From NCBI RefSeq assembly GCF_004348515.1, contig NZ_SMKH01000047.1, positions 1 through 35,822 of the forward strand: a DNA stretch of 35,822 nt, written 5' to 3'. Position 1 is the first letter of the stretch. The number at the start of each line of letters is the position of its first letter. Made by a program: the position numbers and the translations under genes. Below the pieces are notes generated by a model. The model had not been told where the DNA came from. It was given only the letters and a program-made list of their open reading frames with translations, and did no database searches. Positions 15,231 through 23,995 of this stretch are shown here, piece after piece. This DNA is from Actinomadura sp. KC345. Its GTDB lineage: Bacteria > Actinomycetota > Actinomycetes > Streptosporangiales > Streptosporangiaceae.

Positions 15231-16241
15231 GTGGAGAACACCCTGGAAGAGCGCGTCGCCGCCGAGCCCGGCGCCTTCCGGATCCTGACCGGCGACCGTC
15301 CGACCGGCCCGCTCCATCTCGGCCACCATTTCGGCACGCTCGCCAACCGCGTCCGGCTCCAGCGCGCGGGCGTCGAGCTGTTCGTGCTGGTCGCCGACTA
15401 CCAGGTCCTCACCGACCGCGACGTCGCCGACCGCCTGTCCGAGCACGTCGAGGGGCTGGTGGCCGACTACCTCGCCGCCGGCGTCGACCCGTCCGGCGCG
15501 ACGATCTTCCGGCACAGCGCCGTCCCCGCGCTCAACCAGCTCATGCTGCCGTTCCTGTCGCTGGTGTCGGTCGCCGAACTCCAGCGCAACCCCACGGTGA
15601 AGGACGAGATCGGGGCGTCCCGCCAGGCGTCGGTCAGCGGGCTGATGTTCACCTATCCCGTCCACCAGGCCGCCGACATCCTGTTCTGCAAGGCCAACCT
15701 CGTCCCGGTCGGCAGGGACCAGCTCCCGCACCAGGAGATCACCCGGACGATCGCGCGACGCTTCAACGAGCGCTACGGGCCCGTCTTCCCCGTCCCGGAC
15801 GCGCTGCTGTCGGCCGCGCCGAGCCTCCTCGGGACGGACGGCCGGAAGATGAGCAAGAGCCGCGGCAACGCCATCGCCCTGTCCGTCGGACCGGACGAGA
15901 CCGCCCGCCTCATCAGGCGCGCGGTGACCGACGGCGACCGGCACATCGCCTACGCGCCCGACACCCGTCCCGAGGTCTCCAGCCTGGTATTGCTCGCCGC
16001 GCTCTGCCAGGACCGCGACCCGCACGACGTCGCCGCCGAGATCGGCGACGGCGGCGCCGCGGCGCTCAAGAAGGTCGTGACCGACTCCGTCAACGAGTTC
16101 CTGCGCCCGATCCGCGCCCGCCGCGCCGAACTCACCGCCGACCGGACGTACCTGCGCCGCGTTCTCGCCGAGGGCGACGAACGCGCCAACGCCATCGCGG
16201 ACCGCACCCTGGACGAGGTCAGGACCGCGATGGCGTCCTAG
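15231..16241 (+). CDS. trpS: Tryptophanyl-tRNA synthetase (inducible type)
   Basis: A 336-residue class Ic synthetase that charges tRNA-Trp. The HIGH-type motif is HLGH (residues 29-32, in GDRPTGPLHLGHHFG) and the KMSKS loop is intact at 206-210. The Trp-site region MFTYPVHQAADILFCKANLVPVG is also recognisable, in pieces. GTG at 15231 has GAGGAGAG 4 nt upstream; an in-frame ATG at 15141 lies inside the attenuator and is rejected. In Streptomyces an auxiliary trpS under attenuation control gives indolmycin resistance, and this gene has the same regulatory design. Whether a second housekeeping trpS exists cannot be seen here. It abuts the crcB stop with no gap. Confidence 0.93.
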   Translation: MENTLEERVAAEPGAFRILTGDRPTGPLHLGHHFGTLANRVRLQRAGVELFVLVADYQVLTDRDVADRLSEHVEGLVADYLAAGVDPSGATIFRHSAVPALNQLMLPFLSLVSVAELQRNPTVKDEIGASRQASVSGLMFTYPVHQAADILFCKANLVPVGRDQLPHQEITRTIARRFNERYGPVFPVPDALLSAAPSLLGTDGRKMSKSRGNAIALSVGPDETARLIRRAVTDGDRHIAYAPDTRPEVSSLVLLAALCQDRDPHDVAAEIGDGGAAALKKVVTDSVNEFLRPIRARRAELTADRTYLRRVLAEGDERANAIADRTLDEVRTAMAS

Positions 16242-16610
16242 TCAGGTGAGCTCCTTGAACAGGAGGTAGAGGACGAGGAACGCCGCGAAGCCCAGCAGCA
16301 GGCTGCCGACGGCGTTGATGGCGGCCTTGGTGTAGGAACGGTCCTGGATCAGGTGGACGGTGTCGAGTTCGAAGGTGCTGAACGTGGTCAGGGCACCGCA
16401 CAGGCCGGTGCCCATCAGCGCTGCGACATAGGTGCCGCTGCCCGCCCCGCCCACGGCGCCCAGGGCTCCCGCGCCGAGGAGGTTGACGGCGAGCGTGCCC
16501 CACGGCAGCGACTTCCCCGCGGCCGCCTTGACGTAGCCGTCCACGACGTAGCGGAGCGCGGCCCCCACGGCGCCGCCCGCCAGGACCAGGATCACCACGA
16601 TCAGGGTCAC
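16242..16610 (-). CDS. crcB: Fluoride channel subunit CrcB/FluC (second)
   Basis: A 122-residue protein with four membrane helices and Fluc signatures: GGAVGAALRY in helix 1, NLLGAGALG in helix 2 and GLCGALTTFSTF in helix 3 (the Phe-box and sodium-site region). Fluc channels are antiparallel dimers that let fluoride leak out of the cell; paired genes such as these usually form a heterodimer. GTG at 16610 has GGAGGA 6 nt upstream and overlaps the first crcB stop as GTGA. It is the last gene of the urease operon. Confidence 0.92.
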   Translation of the reverse strand: MTLIVVILVLAGGAVGAALRYVVDGYVKAAAGKSLPWGTLAVNLLGAGALGAVGGAGSGTYVAALMGTGLCGALTTFSTFELDTVHLIQDRSYTKAAINAVGSLLLGFAAFLVLYLLFKELT

Positions 16611-17101
16611 GCCGTTCCTCCGGGGTCGTGGTGCGGAATCCTCCGCCCGAGCACCAGGCCGATGGCTATCGCCACCCAGCCGAGCACCACGCTCGCGACC
16701 GCGTAGCCGATGCCCAGGCCCACCTTGCCGCCGTCGCCGAGGGTGAAGATGTCGTCGATGAGATGCGAGAACGTGGTGAACCCGCCCACGTATCCGGTCA
16801 CCGCCAGCGGACGCAGCCACGGATGGGGACGGCCGCGGAGCAGGTAGCTGGTCAGGACTCCCATGGCGAGGCAGCCGAGCATGTTGATCGTGAAGGTGCC
16901 CCAGGGGAAGCCCAGGGTGCTCGTCGGGATCGCCTGGCCGAGCCCGTACCGGGCGAGCGCGCCGAGCGCACCTCCCACGGCGATCTCCGCGATGACCCGC
17001 GGCTTCACCCCCGGCGCGGGCGGCCGCCCCTTGTGCGGGTGGAGCACGCGGGCCTCGGCCCGTTCGCGGTCGTGCAGGCGCCCGGCCAGCGGTTCCCTCA
17101 T
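16607..17101 (-). CDS. crcB: Fluoride channel subunit CrcB/FluC (first)
   Basis: A 164-residue protein. After a charged cytoplasmic N-terminus of about 37 residues come four helices with GGALGALARYGLG, INMLGCLAMG and GYVGGFTTFSHL, matching Fluc motifs; the last position of TTFS-TF is His-Leu here rather than Thr-Phe. ATG at 17101 overlaps the ureD stop as ATGA, so it is translationally coupled to the urease accessory genes. With the second crcB it should form a heterodimeric fluoride exporter. No fluoride riboswitch precedes it; expression must come from the urease promoter or readthrough. Confidence 0.92.
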   Translation of the reverse strand: MREPLAGRLHDRERAEARVLHPHKGRPPAPGVKPRVIAEIAVGGALGALARYGLGQAIPTSTLGFPWGTFTINMLGCLAMGVLTSYLLRGRPHPWLRPLAVTGYVGGFTTFSHLIDDIFTLGDGGKVGLGIGYAVASVVLGWVAIAIGLVLGRRIPHHDPGGTA

Positions 17102-18078
17102 GGCGTGGCCCCCCGGTCCGTGGCGGTCGCGCCGGGCAGCAGGCGGCGGACGGCGTCCCAGGTCCGCAGGAACGCCGCGTCCACCTCCGGGGACAGGTCG
17201 CCGAACATCCGGGCCCATGCCCCGCAGTCGCCGGGCAGGACGCTCGCTCCGCCGCGCAGCCCCGTCCCGGCGAGCGCCTCGTGCATGACGTCCGCGACCT
17301 CCCGCGCCGGTTTCGCCCGGGTGATGACGTACAGGGACCCCATGAGCCCGAAGCCGCCCATCACCGCGGGCCCGGTCGCCCCGTGCTCGGCGGGGACGAG
17401 CCGAAGCGGGTCCGCGAACAGGAGGCGGCCGTCCGGGTCATGGACCTCCAGGTCGGTGCAGTACGCGGTGTAGGCGTGCCGCTCATCGCGGGCCAGCCGG
17501 CCGGCCATCAGCTTCTCGCCGAGGACGACGGTCGCCGCGGGATCGGCGGTGACGCTCATGCGCTGGTAGAACCGCGACTCACCGAACGGGATCGTGGTCG
17601 CGGGCAGGTACTCGACATGGCTGCCCGGTGCGGCCGTGAGCTCGACGATCTGGGTGGCGTAGTCGTGTTCCATCCGGTAGAGCCGCGTGGCGGTCTGGGT
17701 GGTGAAGTGCACGGACGTCCCCGGGCCGCACTCCAGGCCGATGCGGTACCGGTCGCCCTGGAGGACGCCGGCTCCGGACGACATGAACATCACCTGCGGC
17801 ATGTCCGGCCGGGCGGGGTCCGCGTACAGCGGGCGGGTGGTGTGCAGCGGCGCCTTCTGGAAGTGGCCGGTCATCTCCGTCCGGCCGCCGACGACGGAGA
17901 AGCCCAGCTCGAGCACGCCGACCTTCCCCGGCGACCCGACCGGGAGCGTGTCCGGCGCCGCGGCGTGCCGTGCCACCGAGGCGGGCAGCCACGCCGGGGC
18001 GCAGCGTTCCGGCGCCGTCCGCGCCGGACCGCCGCCCGCCGCCCCCGGGCCGCCCGCCTCACCCGGCCGGACCGTCAC
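17098..18078 (-). CDS. ureD: Urease accessory protein UreD
   Basis: A 326-residue UreD (UreH) protein. The core has GVLELGFSVVGGRTEM, MFMSSGAGVLQGDRY, HFTTQTATRLYRM and YLPATTIPFGESRFYQRM, the usual UreD blocks. UreD binds apo-urease and passes nickel from UreG and UreF. GTG at 18078 overlaps the ureG stop as GTGA. Before the core there is a roughly 40-residue Pro/Gly/Ala-rich N-terminal segment that may be unstructured; an internal start cannot be excluded. The stop overlaps crcB. Confidence 0.9.
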   Translation of the reverse strand: MTVRPGEAGGPGAAGGGPARTAPERCAPAWLPASVARHAAAPDTLPVGSPGKVGVLELGFSVVGGRTEMTGHFQKAPLHTTRPLYADPARPDMPQVMFMSSGAGVLQGDRYRIGLECGPGTSVHFTTQTATRLYRMEHDYATQIVELTAAPGSHVEYLPATTIPFGESRFYQRMSVTADPAATVVLGEKLMAGRLARDERHAYTAYCTDLEVHDPDGRLLFADPLRLVPAEHGATGPAVMGGFGLMGSLYVITRAKPAREVADVMHEALAGTGLRGGASVLPGDCGAWARMFGDLSPEVDAAFLRTWDAVRRLLPGATATDRGATP

Positions 18079-18707
18079 GCCGGTGAGCACAACGCTTCCC
18101 GGCGCTCCAGGACGAAGTCGGCGACGTCGGGGACCCCGATCCCGGTCAGGCAGTCGGTCAGCACCACCGGGCGCGTCCCGCGCACCTTCCGCGCGTCGCC
18201 CTCCATCACCGACAGGTCGGTGCGCACGTACTTCGCGATGTCGATCTTGTTGATGACCAGCAGGTCGGAGTCGGTGGTGCCCGGCCCGCGCTTGCGCGGC
18301 ATCTTCTCGCCCTCGGCGGTGTCCAGGACGAACACGTACACGTCGGCGAGGGCCGGGCTGAACGTGAGCGTCAGGTTGTCGCCGCCGCTCTCGAACAGCA
18401 GCACGTCGATGTCGGGGAAGCCGTCGAGCATCTCCGACGCCGCCGCGAGGTTCATCGTGGGATCGTCCCGGACGGCCGTGTGCGGGCACGCCCCGGTCTC
18501 GACGCCGACGACGCGCTCGGGGTCGAGCGTGCCCGCCAGCGTGCGCCGGACGTGCTCGGCGTCCTCCTGCGTGTAGATGTCGTTGGTGATCACGCCGGGC
18601 CGGTGCCCCCGGTCCACCAGGACGGGGACCAGCGCCTCGATCAGGGCGGTCTTGCCCGACCCCACCGGCCCGCCGATGCCGATCTTGTATACCTGTTCCA
18701 GCTCCAT
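18075..18707 (-). CDS. ureG: Urease accessory GTPase UreG
   Basis: A 210-residue SIMIBI GTPase with P-loop GGPVGSGKT (12-20), nickel-binding Cys-Pro-His at 74-76, ESGGDNL (106-112) and NKID (153-156). GTP binding and hydrolysis drive nickel delivery to UreC through UreF and UreD. ATG at 18707 has GGAGAA 6 nt upstream. It lacks the His-rich N-terminus found in some UreG proteins, so another protein must supply local nickel storage if there is any. 47 bp separate it from ureF. Confidence 0.96.
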   Translation of the reverse strand: MELEQVYKIGIGGPVGSGKTALIEALVPVLVDRGHRPGVITNDIYTQEDAEHVRRTLAGTLDPERVVGVETGACPHTAVRDDPTMNLAAASEMLDGFPDIDVLLFESGGDNLTLTFSPALADVYVFVLDTAEGEKMPRKRGPGTTDSDLLVINKIDIAKYVRTDLSVMEGDARKVRGTRPVVLTDCLTGIGVPDVADFVLERREALCSPA

Positions 18708-18754
18708 GACGTTCTCCGTATCGTTGCTCTGGCGTTGGGCGGGGGTCGGCCGGG

Positions 18755-19465
18755 TCAGGTGACGAACAACCGGGTCTCGGCCCGCTCGTGCAGGGCCGCG
18801 ACCGCGTCCGCGGCCGGTGTCGTGGCGTGCAGGTCCCGCGGATCCCGGGCGTCCAGCGCCGCGGCGGCCGCCCGGACGAGGTCCGGCCGGACCTCGCGCA
18901 GCAGCGCCTGCGCCCGCCGGAAGTCGATCCGGCCGAGCCGCACGCCCGCCGCGGCGCAGCTCGCCGCGAAGGCGTACAGGTCGCTCGCCACCGCGTCCCG
19001 GACGGGCACCCCGAGACCCGCGTGGACCGTCCCCACGACGACCGCGTGCGTTCCGGGCGTCACGCCGTCCGCGACGAGACCGGCGAGCCGGGCCGCCGGG
19101 GCCGAGCCGAACGCGGGCCCGGCCGTTTCCAGGACCTGCTTGCCGGTGCGCACCGCGGCCGTCCGCTGCTCCCGGCTGAGCTTGCCCGCATGGAGTCTGC
19201 GATCGGTCTCCACCAGCAGGTCCCAGTCGTCGGCGGTCACCGCGCGGTGCGCGAGCGCCAGCGCCGCCGCGTCCCCGGTGCCCGCGGCCCGGACCAGGTC
19301 CGACAGCAGCGCACGCAGGCCCTCCGCATCGGCCATCCCGAGCTGGACATGGCCTTCCAGCCCGTGCGACAGGGTGTACAGACCGCTGGGAAAGCCGGAA
19401 TCGGTGAGCTGGAGCTGTGCCAGCAGTGCCTCCAGCTCACCGGTCCCCGGCGGCGGGCCCGTCAC
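18755..19465 (-). CDS. ureF: Urease accessory protein UreF
   Basis: A 236-residue all-helical UreF with the family opening LLAQLQLTDSGFPSGLYTLSHGLEG and GTVHAGLGV further on. UreF bridges UreG and UreD-bound apo-urease and gates GTP hydrolysis. The GTG at 19465 lies 13 bp after the ureC stop and has no good Shine-Dalgarno, so it probably depends on coupling to ureC translation. Confidence 0.93.
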   Translation of the reverse strand: MTGPPPGTGELEALLAQLQLTDSGFPSGLYTLSHGLEGHVQLGMADAEGLRALLSDLVRAAGTGDAAALALAHRAVTADDWDLLVETDRRLHAGKLSREQRTAAVRTGKQVLETAGPAFGSAPAARLAGLVADGVTPGTHAVVVGTVHAGLGVPVRDAVASDLYAFAASCAAAGVRLGRIDFRRAQALLREVRPDLVRAAAAALDARDPRDLHATTPAADAVAALHERAETRLFVT

Positions 19466-19478
19466 GCGAACCGGCCCG

Positions 19479-21206
19479 TCATGCGATGAAGTGGAGCCGG
19501 TTCAGCGGCAGCTCGCGCGCCGGCTCGATGGACACGGGCTCCCCGTCGACCGTGACCTTGTAGGTCTCCGGGTCCACCCTGACCTCGGCCAGCGTCGAGT
19601 TGTACATCATGTGCCGCTTGTCGACGGTGCGGCACTGCCGGACCGGCTTGACGATCCGCTCCAGCCCGAGCTTCTCCGGGACGCCCTCGGAGATCGCCGC
19701 GTCCGACATGAACGTCACGCAGGTCGACCGGAGCGCCCTGCCGTACCCACCGTAGGTCGGCCGCAGGTAGACCGGCTGCGGGGTGGGCAGCGAGGCGTTC
19801 GGGTCGCCCATCTGCGCCCAGCTGATCAGCCCGCCCTTGACGACCATGGACGGCTTCGCCCCGAAGGAGTGGATCGGCCACAGCACGATGTCGGCGAGCT
19901 TGCCGTCCTCCAGCGTCCCGATCTCGTTGGCCATCCCGCTGGTACGGGCCGGGTTGATGGTGACCTTGGACAGGAAGCGCAGCACGCGCTTGTTGTCGTT
20001 GCGCGAGGAGTCCCCGTCCAGGGTGCCGCGCTTGTCCTTGCAGTGGTGGGCGACCTGGAAGGCGCGGGTGACCGATTCGCCGACCCGTCCCATCGCCTGC
20101 GAGTCCGAGCCGATGATGCTGATGACGCCGAGGTCGTGGAGCACCGTCTCCGCCGCGATGGTCTCCGCGCGGACGCGGCTCTCGGCGAACGCCAGATCCT
20201 CCGGGACGTCGTAGCTGAGGTGGTGGCAGACCATCGTCATGTCCAGCAGCTCGTCCACCGAGTTCATCGTGTAGGGCAGCGTCGGGTTGGTCGACGCCGG
20301 CAGCACGTTGGGCTCCGAGGTGATCTGCAGGATGTCGGGCGCGTGCCCGCCGCCCGCCCCCTCTGAGTGGTAGGTGTGGATCGCGCGGCCGTCGATCGCG
20401 TTGATCGTGTCCTCCACGAACCCGGCCTCGTTCAGGGTGTCGGTGTGGATGGAGATCTGCACGTCGTGGTCGTCGGCGACGCGGAGGGCGGTGTCGATGA
20501 CCATGGGCGTCGTGCCCCAGTCCTCGTGCACCTTCAGCCCGCAGGCGCCGGCGCGCAGCTGCTCGTCCAGGGGGCCGGGAAGGCTGCCGTTGCCCTTGCC
20601 GTAGACGGCGATGTTGATCGGGATGTCCTCGTACGCCTGCAAGATGCGGGAGATGTTCCAGGGTCCCGGGGTGCAGGTCGTCCCGCGGCTCCCGTCGGCG
20701 GGCCCGGTGCCGCCGCCGAGCAGGGTCGTGATGCCGTTGCTGAGGGCGTGCTGCGCCTGCTGCGGCGCGAGGAAGTGGACGTGGGTGTCGATCGCGCCGG
20801 CGGTGGCGATGAGGTTCTCCCCGGAGATCACCTCGGTGCCCACCCCGACGATCAGCCGCCGGTCGACGCCGTTCTGCGTGTGCGGGTTGCCGGACTTGCC
20901 GACGCCGGCGATCCGCCCGTCCTTGATCCCGATGTCGCCCTTGACGACGCCGAGCAGCGGATCGATGATCACGGCGTTGGTGATGACCGTGTCCAGCGTC
21001 GTCGTCGCGCTGAGCGAGGCCGGGTCGGCGGACATGCCGTCGCGGGCGGTCTTGCCGCCCCCGTACTGGGTCTCGTCGCCGTAGTGGCCCTCGTTGTAGT
21101 CCTTCTCCACCTCCACGATCAGGTTGGTGTCGCCCAGGTGGAACCGGTCGCCCACGGTGGGGCCATACATGCTCGCGTACTTCTCGCGTGTGATCGTGGT
21201 CGCCAT
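19479..21206 (-). CDS. ureC: Urease alpha subunit UreC
   Basis: A 575-residue catalytic subunit that hydrolyses urea to ammonia and carbamate. All known active-site residues are present, each shifted by 8 from the Klebsiella numbering: nickel ligands H142, H144, the lysine to be carbamylated K225, H254, H280 and D368; substrate-binding H227; and the flap Cys-His C327-H328 (MVCHHL). ATG at 21206 is 2 bp after the ureB stop. Nothing suggests loss of function. Confidence 0.98.
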   Translation of the reverse strand: MATTITREKYASMYGPTVGDRFHLGDTNLIVEVEKDYNEGHYGDETQYGGGKTARDGMSADPASLSATTTLDTVITNAVIIDPLLGVVKGDIGIKDGRIAGVGKSGNPHTQNGVDRRLIVGVGTEVISGENLIATAGAIDTHVHFLAPQQAQHALSNGITTLLGGGTGPADGSRGTTCTPGPWNISRILQAYEDIPINIAVYGKGNGSLPGPLDEQLRAGACGLKVHEDWGTTPMVIDTALRVADDHDVQISIHTDTLNEAGFVEDTINAIDGRAIHTYHSEGAGGGHAPDILQITSEPNVLPASTNPTLPYTMNSVDELLDMTMVCHHLSYDVPEDLAFAESRVRAETIAAETVLHDLGVISIIGSDSQAMGRVGESVTRAFQVAHHCKDKRGTLDGDSSRNDNKRVLRFLSKVTINPARTSGMANEIGTLEDGKLADIVLWPIHSFGAKPSMVVKGGLISWAQMGDPNASLPTPQPVYLRPTYGGYGRALRSTCVTFMSDAAISEGVPEKLGLERIVKPVRQCRTVDKRHMMYNSTLAEVRVDPETYKVTVDGEPVSIEPARELPLNRLHFIA

Positions 21207-21208
21207 CG

Positions 21209-21673
21209 TCAGCCCTTCCTCGATCGGCCCGCGCCCGCCTTCGGGCGACCGGAGCGCCGGGCGGAGGCCCGGTGCCCGTTGCCGGAACCGTCACCGCCCG
21301 CCATCTCGGTGTCCAGGTAGCCCCACTCGTGCATCCGGGTGACCGCGGCCTCCCGCGCCGCGCCGGAGCGCACGCTGCCGTTGAGCAGCCCGCCGAACCC
21401 GACGATGCGCATGCCGCCGCCGTACTCGACGAGCTGGATCTCCCTGGTGTCGCCGGCCTCGAACCGGACGGCGGTACCCGCCGGGATGTCGAGCCGCATA
21501 CCGAACGTCTTCTCGCGGTCGAAGCTCAGTGCCCGGTTGACCTCGAAGAAGTGGAAGTGCGAGCCGATCTGGACGGCCCGGTCCCCGGTGTTCTGCACGG
21601 TCAGCGTCTCCCTGCGCTGGCCCGCGTTGAGCTCGATCTTTCCTTCGCCGAACATGTAGACGTCATCCGCCAT
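21209..21673 (-). CDS. ureB: Urease beta subunit UreB with a basic tail
   Basis: A 154-residue UreB. The core has [39 protein letters not shown] and [20 protein letters not shown] in succession. Typical UreB is about 100-110 residues; this one adds roughly 45 C-terminal residues ending in a run rich in Arg, Lys, Gly and Ser. ATG at 21673 overlaps the end of the CbiX-like gene by 11 bp, and a GGAGG lies about 12 nt upstream, inside that gene. Confidence 0.95.
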   Translation of the reverse strand: MADDVYMFGEGKIELNAGQRRETLTVQNTGDRAVQIGSHFHFFEVNRALSFDREKTFGMRLDIPAGTAVRFEAGDTREIQLVEYGGGMRIVGFGGLLNGSVRSGAAREAAVTRMHEWGYLDTEMAGGDGSGNGHRASARRSGRPKAGAGRSRKG

Positions 21674-22451
21674 GAGCGGCCGCCCCCTCCAGGGTTGTCT
21701 CGTTGTCGTCGGAAATAGCGTGGTGATGGTGGTGTGAGTGGCCGTGGGAATGGCCGTGGTGCGCGGCCGCGCCGAGACCGTCGTCGCCGTCCCGCTCCCA
21801 GCGGCGCTCCGCCTCCGCGGCGCGTTCGCGGACCAGGGCCGCGATGGCCGCCGGCCTGAGCAGCGGTCCGGCGGCGACCGTCCCGGGACACGGCGGAGGC
21901 GGGACGAACGAGGCGGGGACCAGCATGACCTCGCGGGCCCCCAGGCGGCGGCAGCGCTCCACGCCCTCGGCGACGGCGGGCTCACCGCCGTCCAGAGCGG
22001 CCTCCACCAGGTGGACCGGCAGATGGTGCCAGACGAGCCGCGCGACCTTGAACAGCTCGGCGTCGGCGTCGGCGTCGGGTCCGGCGGCCGGAGCGACCAG
22101 CAGCGAGGCGGCCGTGCGGTCCCCGCCCCGCAGGCCCCGCATGATCGCCGCGCGGAGCCAGCCCACGAGATGCGTCACCGTGCCGAGTGGTTCGGCGAGC
22201 AGCAGGTGGCCGGGCGGCCTCCCGCGCGCCGCCCAGGCGAGGGTCTGCGCGGCCGCCGGTGCCAGGCCGGGATCGCGGCCCAGCGTCATCGGTACCACGA
22301 CCGCGCGCGGATGGTCCGCCAGGACGGTGCGCAGCCCCCGCCCGGGACCGCGGATCTCACCCGCCCCGGCCATGGTGGACGCGGCCGTCCCGGCGGGGAT
22401 GCTCTCGTGCCCCCCGACCGGCAGTGCGGTTCGCCCGAGGGTTCTCGTCAC
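21663..22451 (-). CDS. CbiX-like protein with a His-rich tail, inside the urease operon
   Basis: A 262-residue protein with the two-lobed layout of CbiX/SirB sirohydrochlorin chelatases. The first lobe has GHE (residues 14-16) where chelatases have GHGS, then [12 protein letters not shown] and LLLAEPLGT. The second lobe has [20 protein letters not shown], aligning with the usual GRGSSDPDANADV block but lacking its His or Arg, and [19 protein letters not shown]. The C-terminus carries [14 protein letters not shown] (residues 231-244), ten His in 14. GTG at 22451 overlaps the ureA stop as GTGA and the stop lies 11 bp inside ureB, so it is made with the urease subunits. Inference: a nickel-binding or nickel-storage factor standing in for the absent UreE. 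It could also be a true Co/Ni/Fe chelatase. Confidence 0.75.
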   Translation of the reverse strand: MTRTLGRTALPVGGHESIPAGTAASTMAGAGEIRGPGRGLRTVLADHPRAVVVPMTLGRDPGLAPAAAQTLAWAARGRPPGHLLLAEPLGTVTHLVGWLRAAIMRGLRGGDRTAASLLVAPAAGPDADADAELFKVARLVWHHLPVHLVEAALDGGEPAVAEGVERCRRLGAREVMLVPASFVPPPPCPGTVAAGPLLRPAAIAALVRERAAEAERRWERDGDDGLGAAAHHGHSHGHSHHHHHAISDDNETTLEGAAAHGG

Positions 22452-22759
22452 GCGCCGCCGCCGACGGGGTCGTGGCAGGACACCAGTTTGGTGCCGTCGT
22501 CGAACGCGGCCTCGACCTGGATCAGCTTCAGCATGCCGCGCACGCCCGGCATCACGTCGTCCGGCCCGACGACCTGCTTGCCCAGTTCCATGCAGTCGGA
22601 GACGGACTTGCCGTCCCGGGCGGCCTCGACGATGGCGGAGCTGATCAGCGCCACGGTCTCGCCGTGGTTGAGCTTCAGGCCGCGCTGCCTGCGCTTCTCG
22701 GCCATCTGCGCCACGGTGAAGATCTGCAGTTTGTCGATCTCGCGTGGTGACAGGTTCAT
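22448..22759 (-). CDS. ureA: Urease gamma subunit UreA
   Basis: A 103-residue UreA with MNLSPREIDKLQIFTVAQMA, GLKLNHGETVALISSAI and VMPGVRGMLKLIQVEAAF, full length for the family. It is a structural subunit packing against UreC. ATG at 22759 follows the urea transporter by 21 bp with AAAGGGG upstream. The separation of ureA from ureB by another gene is unusual; they are normally adjacent or fused. Confidence 0.97.
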   Translation of the reverse strand: MNLSPREIDKLQIFTVAQMAEKRRQRGLKLNHGETVALISSAIVEAARDGKSVSDCMELGKQVVGPDDVMPGVRGMLKLIQVEAAFDDGTKLVSCHDPVGGGA

Positions 22760-22780
22760 CCGTGCCCCTTTCCGGGCCCT

Positions 22781-23761
22781 TCACGGGGCCCGCCGAATCC
22801 TGGAGTAGATCGGGACGGCGGCCAGGAACACCCAGGTGACCAGCACGAAAGGCCAGGTCAGGGTGTGGCCGCCGACCACGTCGAAAGCCTCGGTGAGACC
22901 GGCGGTCAGGCCGGCGGCGGTCGCCGCCCCGATCGCCGCGTAGATGGCGCCGGCCCGGCTGAGCACGACGAACGTCCCCGTCAGCGCGATACCGGTGAGG
23001 ACCGCGTTGTAGCCGTACAGGCCCGCGCCGATGTCCGCCGCCTGCGCCCCGAGCCACCAGCCGGTCAGCAGGCCGATGAGGCTCGACACGGCCGCCACCA
23101 CCGCGACCAGCCGGCTCGCCACCGCCAGTCCGATCAGGAAGATCAGGCCGACGTACCACTCGTCCTGGAAGAACACCTGACCGATTCCGTTGAAGAAGCC
23201 GTGCCAGAAGTCGTGCCACGTCATCGCGGTGCCGGGATCGCTCGCCGACGGCGGCGCGGTGCTGGAGTGGCCGGCCCACACGCGCGCGTACGACGGCGCG
23301 CCGATGGCCAGCACCAGCGCGACGACGCAGAACGGCGCGGTGAACGTGGGCAGGTTGTACGGGGTCAGGACGGCGTTCAGCGCCGCGGTGAGCACGCTGC
23401 CGGCGACGGCCCCACCGATGACCAGCGCCACCGTCGACCAGTCCGTTCCCAGGTACAGGACCAGGGCGACGCCGATGAGCGTCCCGTTGAAGCCTTCGAG
23501 GCCCATCCAGACGCGGTCCCAGGCGACCCCGAGCAGATACGCCGTCACGGTGGCGGTCACGACGCCCAGCAGGGCGAAGACGCCGAACTCCCAGCCGCCG
23601 ACGAACAGGGCGATGATGAAGATCAGCCCGGTCCAGACACTGGCCTGGAACTCGACCTGGGCCACGCCCCGCGGGATCGTCAGGAGAGCTTCCTTCGGCT
23701 GGGGCGACGCCGGCTCACGCTCCTCGGCGGGCGTGTCCGAGGACAGCGCGGGTGACGCCAT
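22781..23761 (-). CDS. Urea transporter (UT family)
   Basis: A 326-residue membrane protein with about ten helices in two homologous halves and the UT signatures NGTLIGVALVLYL, LTPYNLPTFTAPF, GYNAVLTGIAL and LTWPFVLVTWVFL. UT proteins are urea-selective channels and would feed the urease encoded downstream. I chose ATG at 23761 because GGAGG sits 5 nt upstream; an ATG 12 nt earlier contains that GGAGG. It heads the urease operon and is divergent from amt. Confidence 0.92.
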   Translation of the reverse strand: MASPALSSDTPAEEREPASPQPKEALLTIPRGVAQVEFQASVWTGLIFIIALFVGGWEFGVFALLGVVTATVTAYLLGVAWDRVWMGLEGFNGTLIGVALVLYLGTDWSTVALVIGGAVAGSVLTAALNAVLTPYNLPTFTAPFCVVALVLAIGAPSYARVWAGHSSTAPPSASDPGTAMTWHDFWHGFFNGIGQVFFQDEWYVGLIFLIGLAVASRLVAVVAAVSSLIGLLTGWWLGAQAADIGAGLYGYNAVLTGIALTGTFVVLSRAGAIYAAIGAATAAGLTAGLTEAFDVVGGHTLTWPFVLVTWVFLAAVPIYSRIRRAP

Positions 23762-23995
23762 CGGTGCCTCCATCGCTGGGAAACCCGCAGGTGCGGGCGG
23801 CGCCCGGCACTCCCTGTGGCCGGGCGGCCACCAGCACACTTCCCGCGTTCTCATGCCATGAAAAATCGGTCATCGCAAATTGTTGACAAAAGCATGGAAT
23901 GCCGAGTTTGCCTCCCAGTCAGGATGCGAAGCATTAGGGCGAAAGCGTTCTCGCCGGGGGCTCCGGGGGGAGAGGGACCGACTGATTGGTTCGAT
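23762..23995. promoter_or_regulatory. Divergent regulatory region of the urease operon and amt
   Basis: This 234-bp gap must hold both promoters. A perfect TTGACA on the plus strand (23883-23888) could be the amt -35, but no convincing -10 follows at 16-18 bp. TCATGCCATGA (23851-23861) is a small palindrome. GlnR is the usual regulator of such genes in actinomycetes, but I could not find a clear gTnAC-n6-GaAAC box. Confidence 0.4.

Noticed and set aside
17102-17200. Possible fluoride riboswitch ahead of the crcB pair
   Set aside because: The first crcB starts inside the ureD stop, and the preceding sequence is ureD coding DNA with no visible crcB-motif pseudoknot.
23762-23995. GlnR boxes upstream of amt and the urea transporter
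   Set aside because: Only isolated fragments such as GGAAAC next to the transporter start were found; no pair at the right spacing. A regulator is likely, but I cannot place its site.
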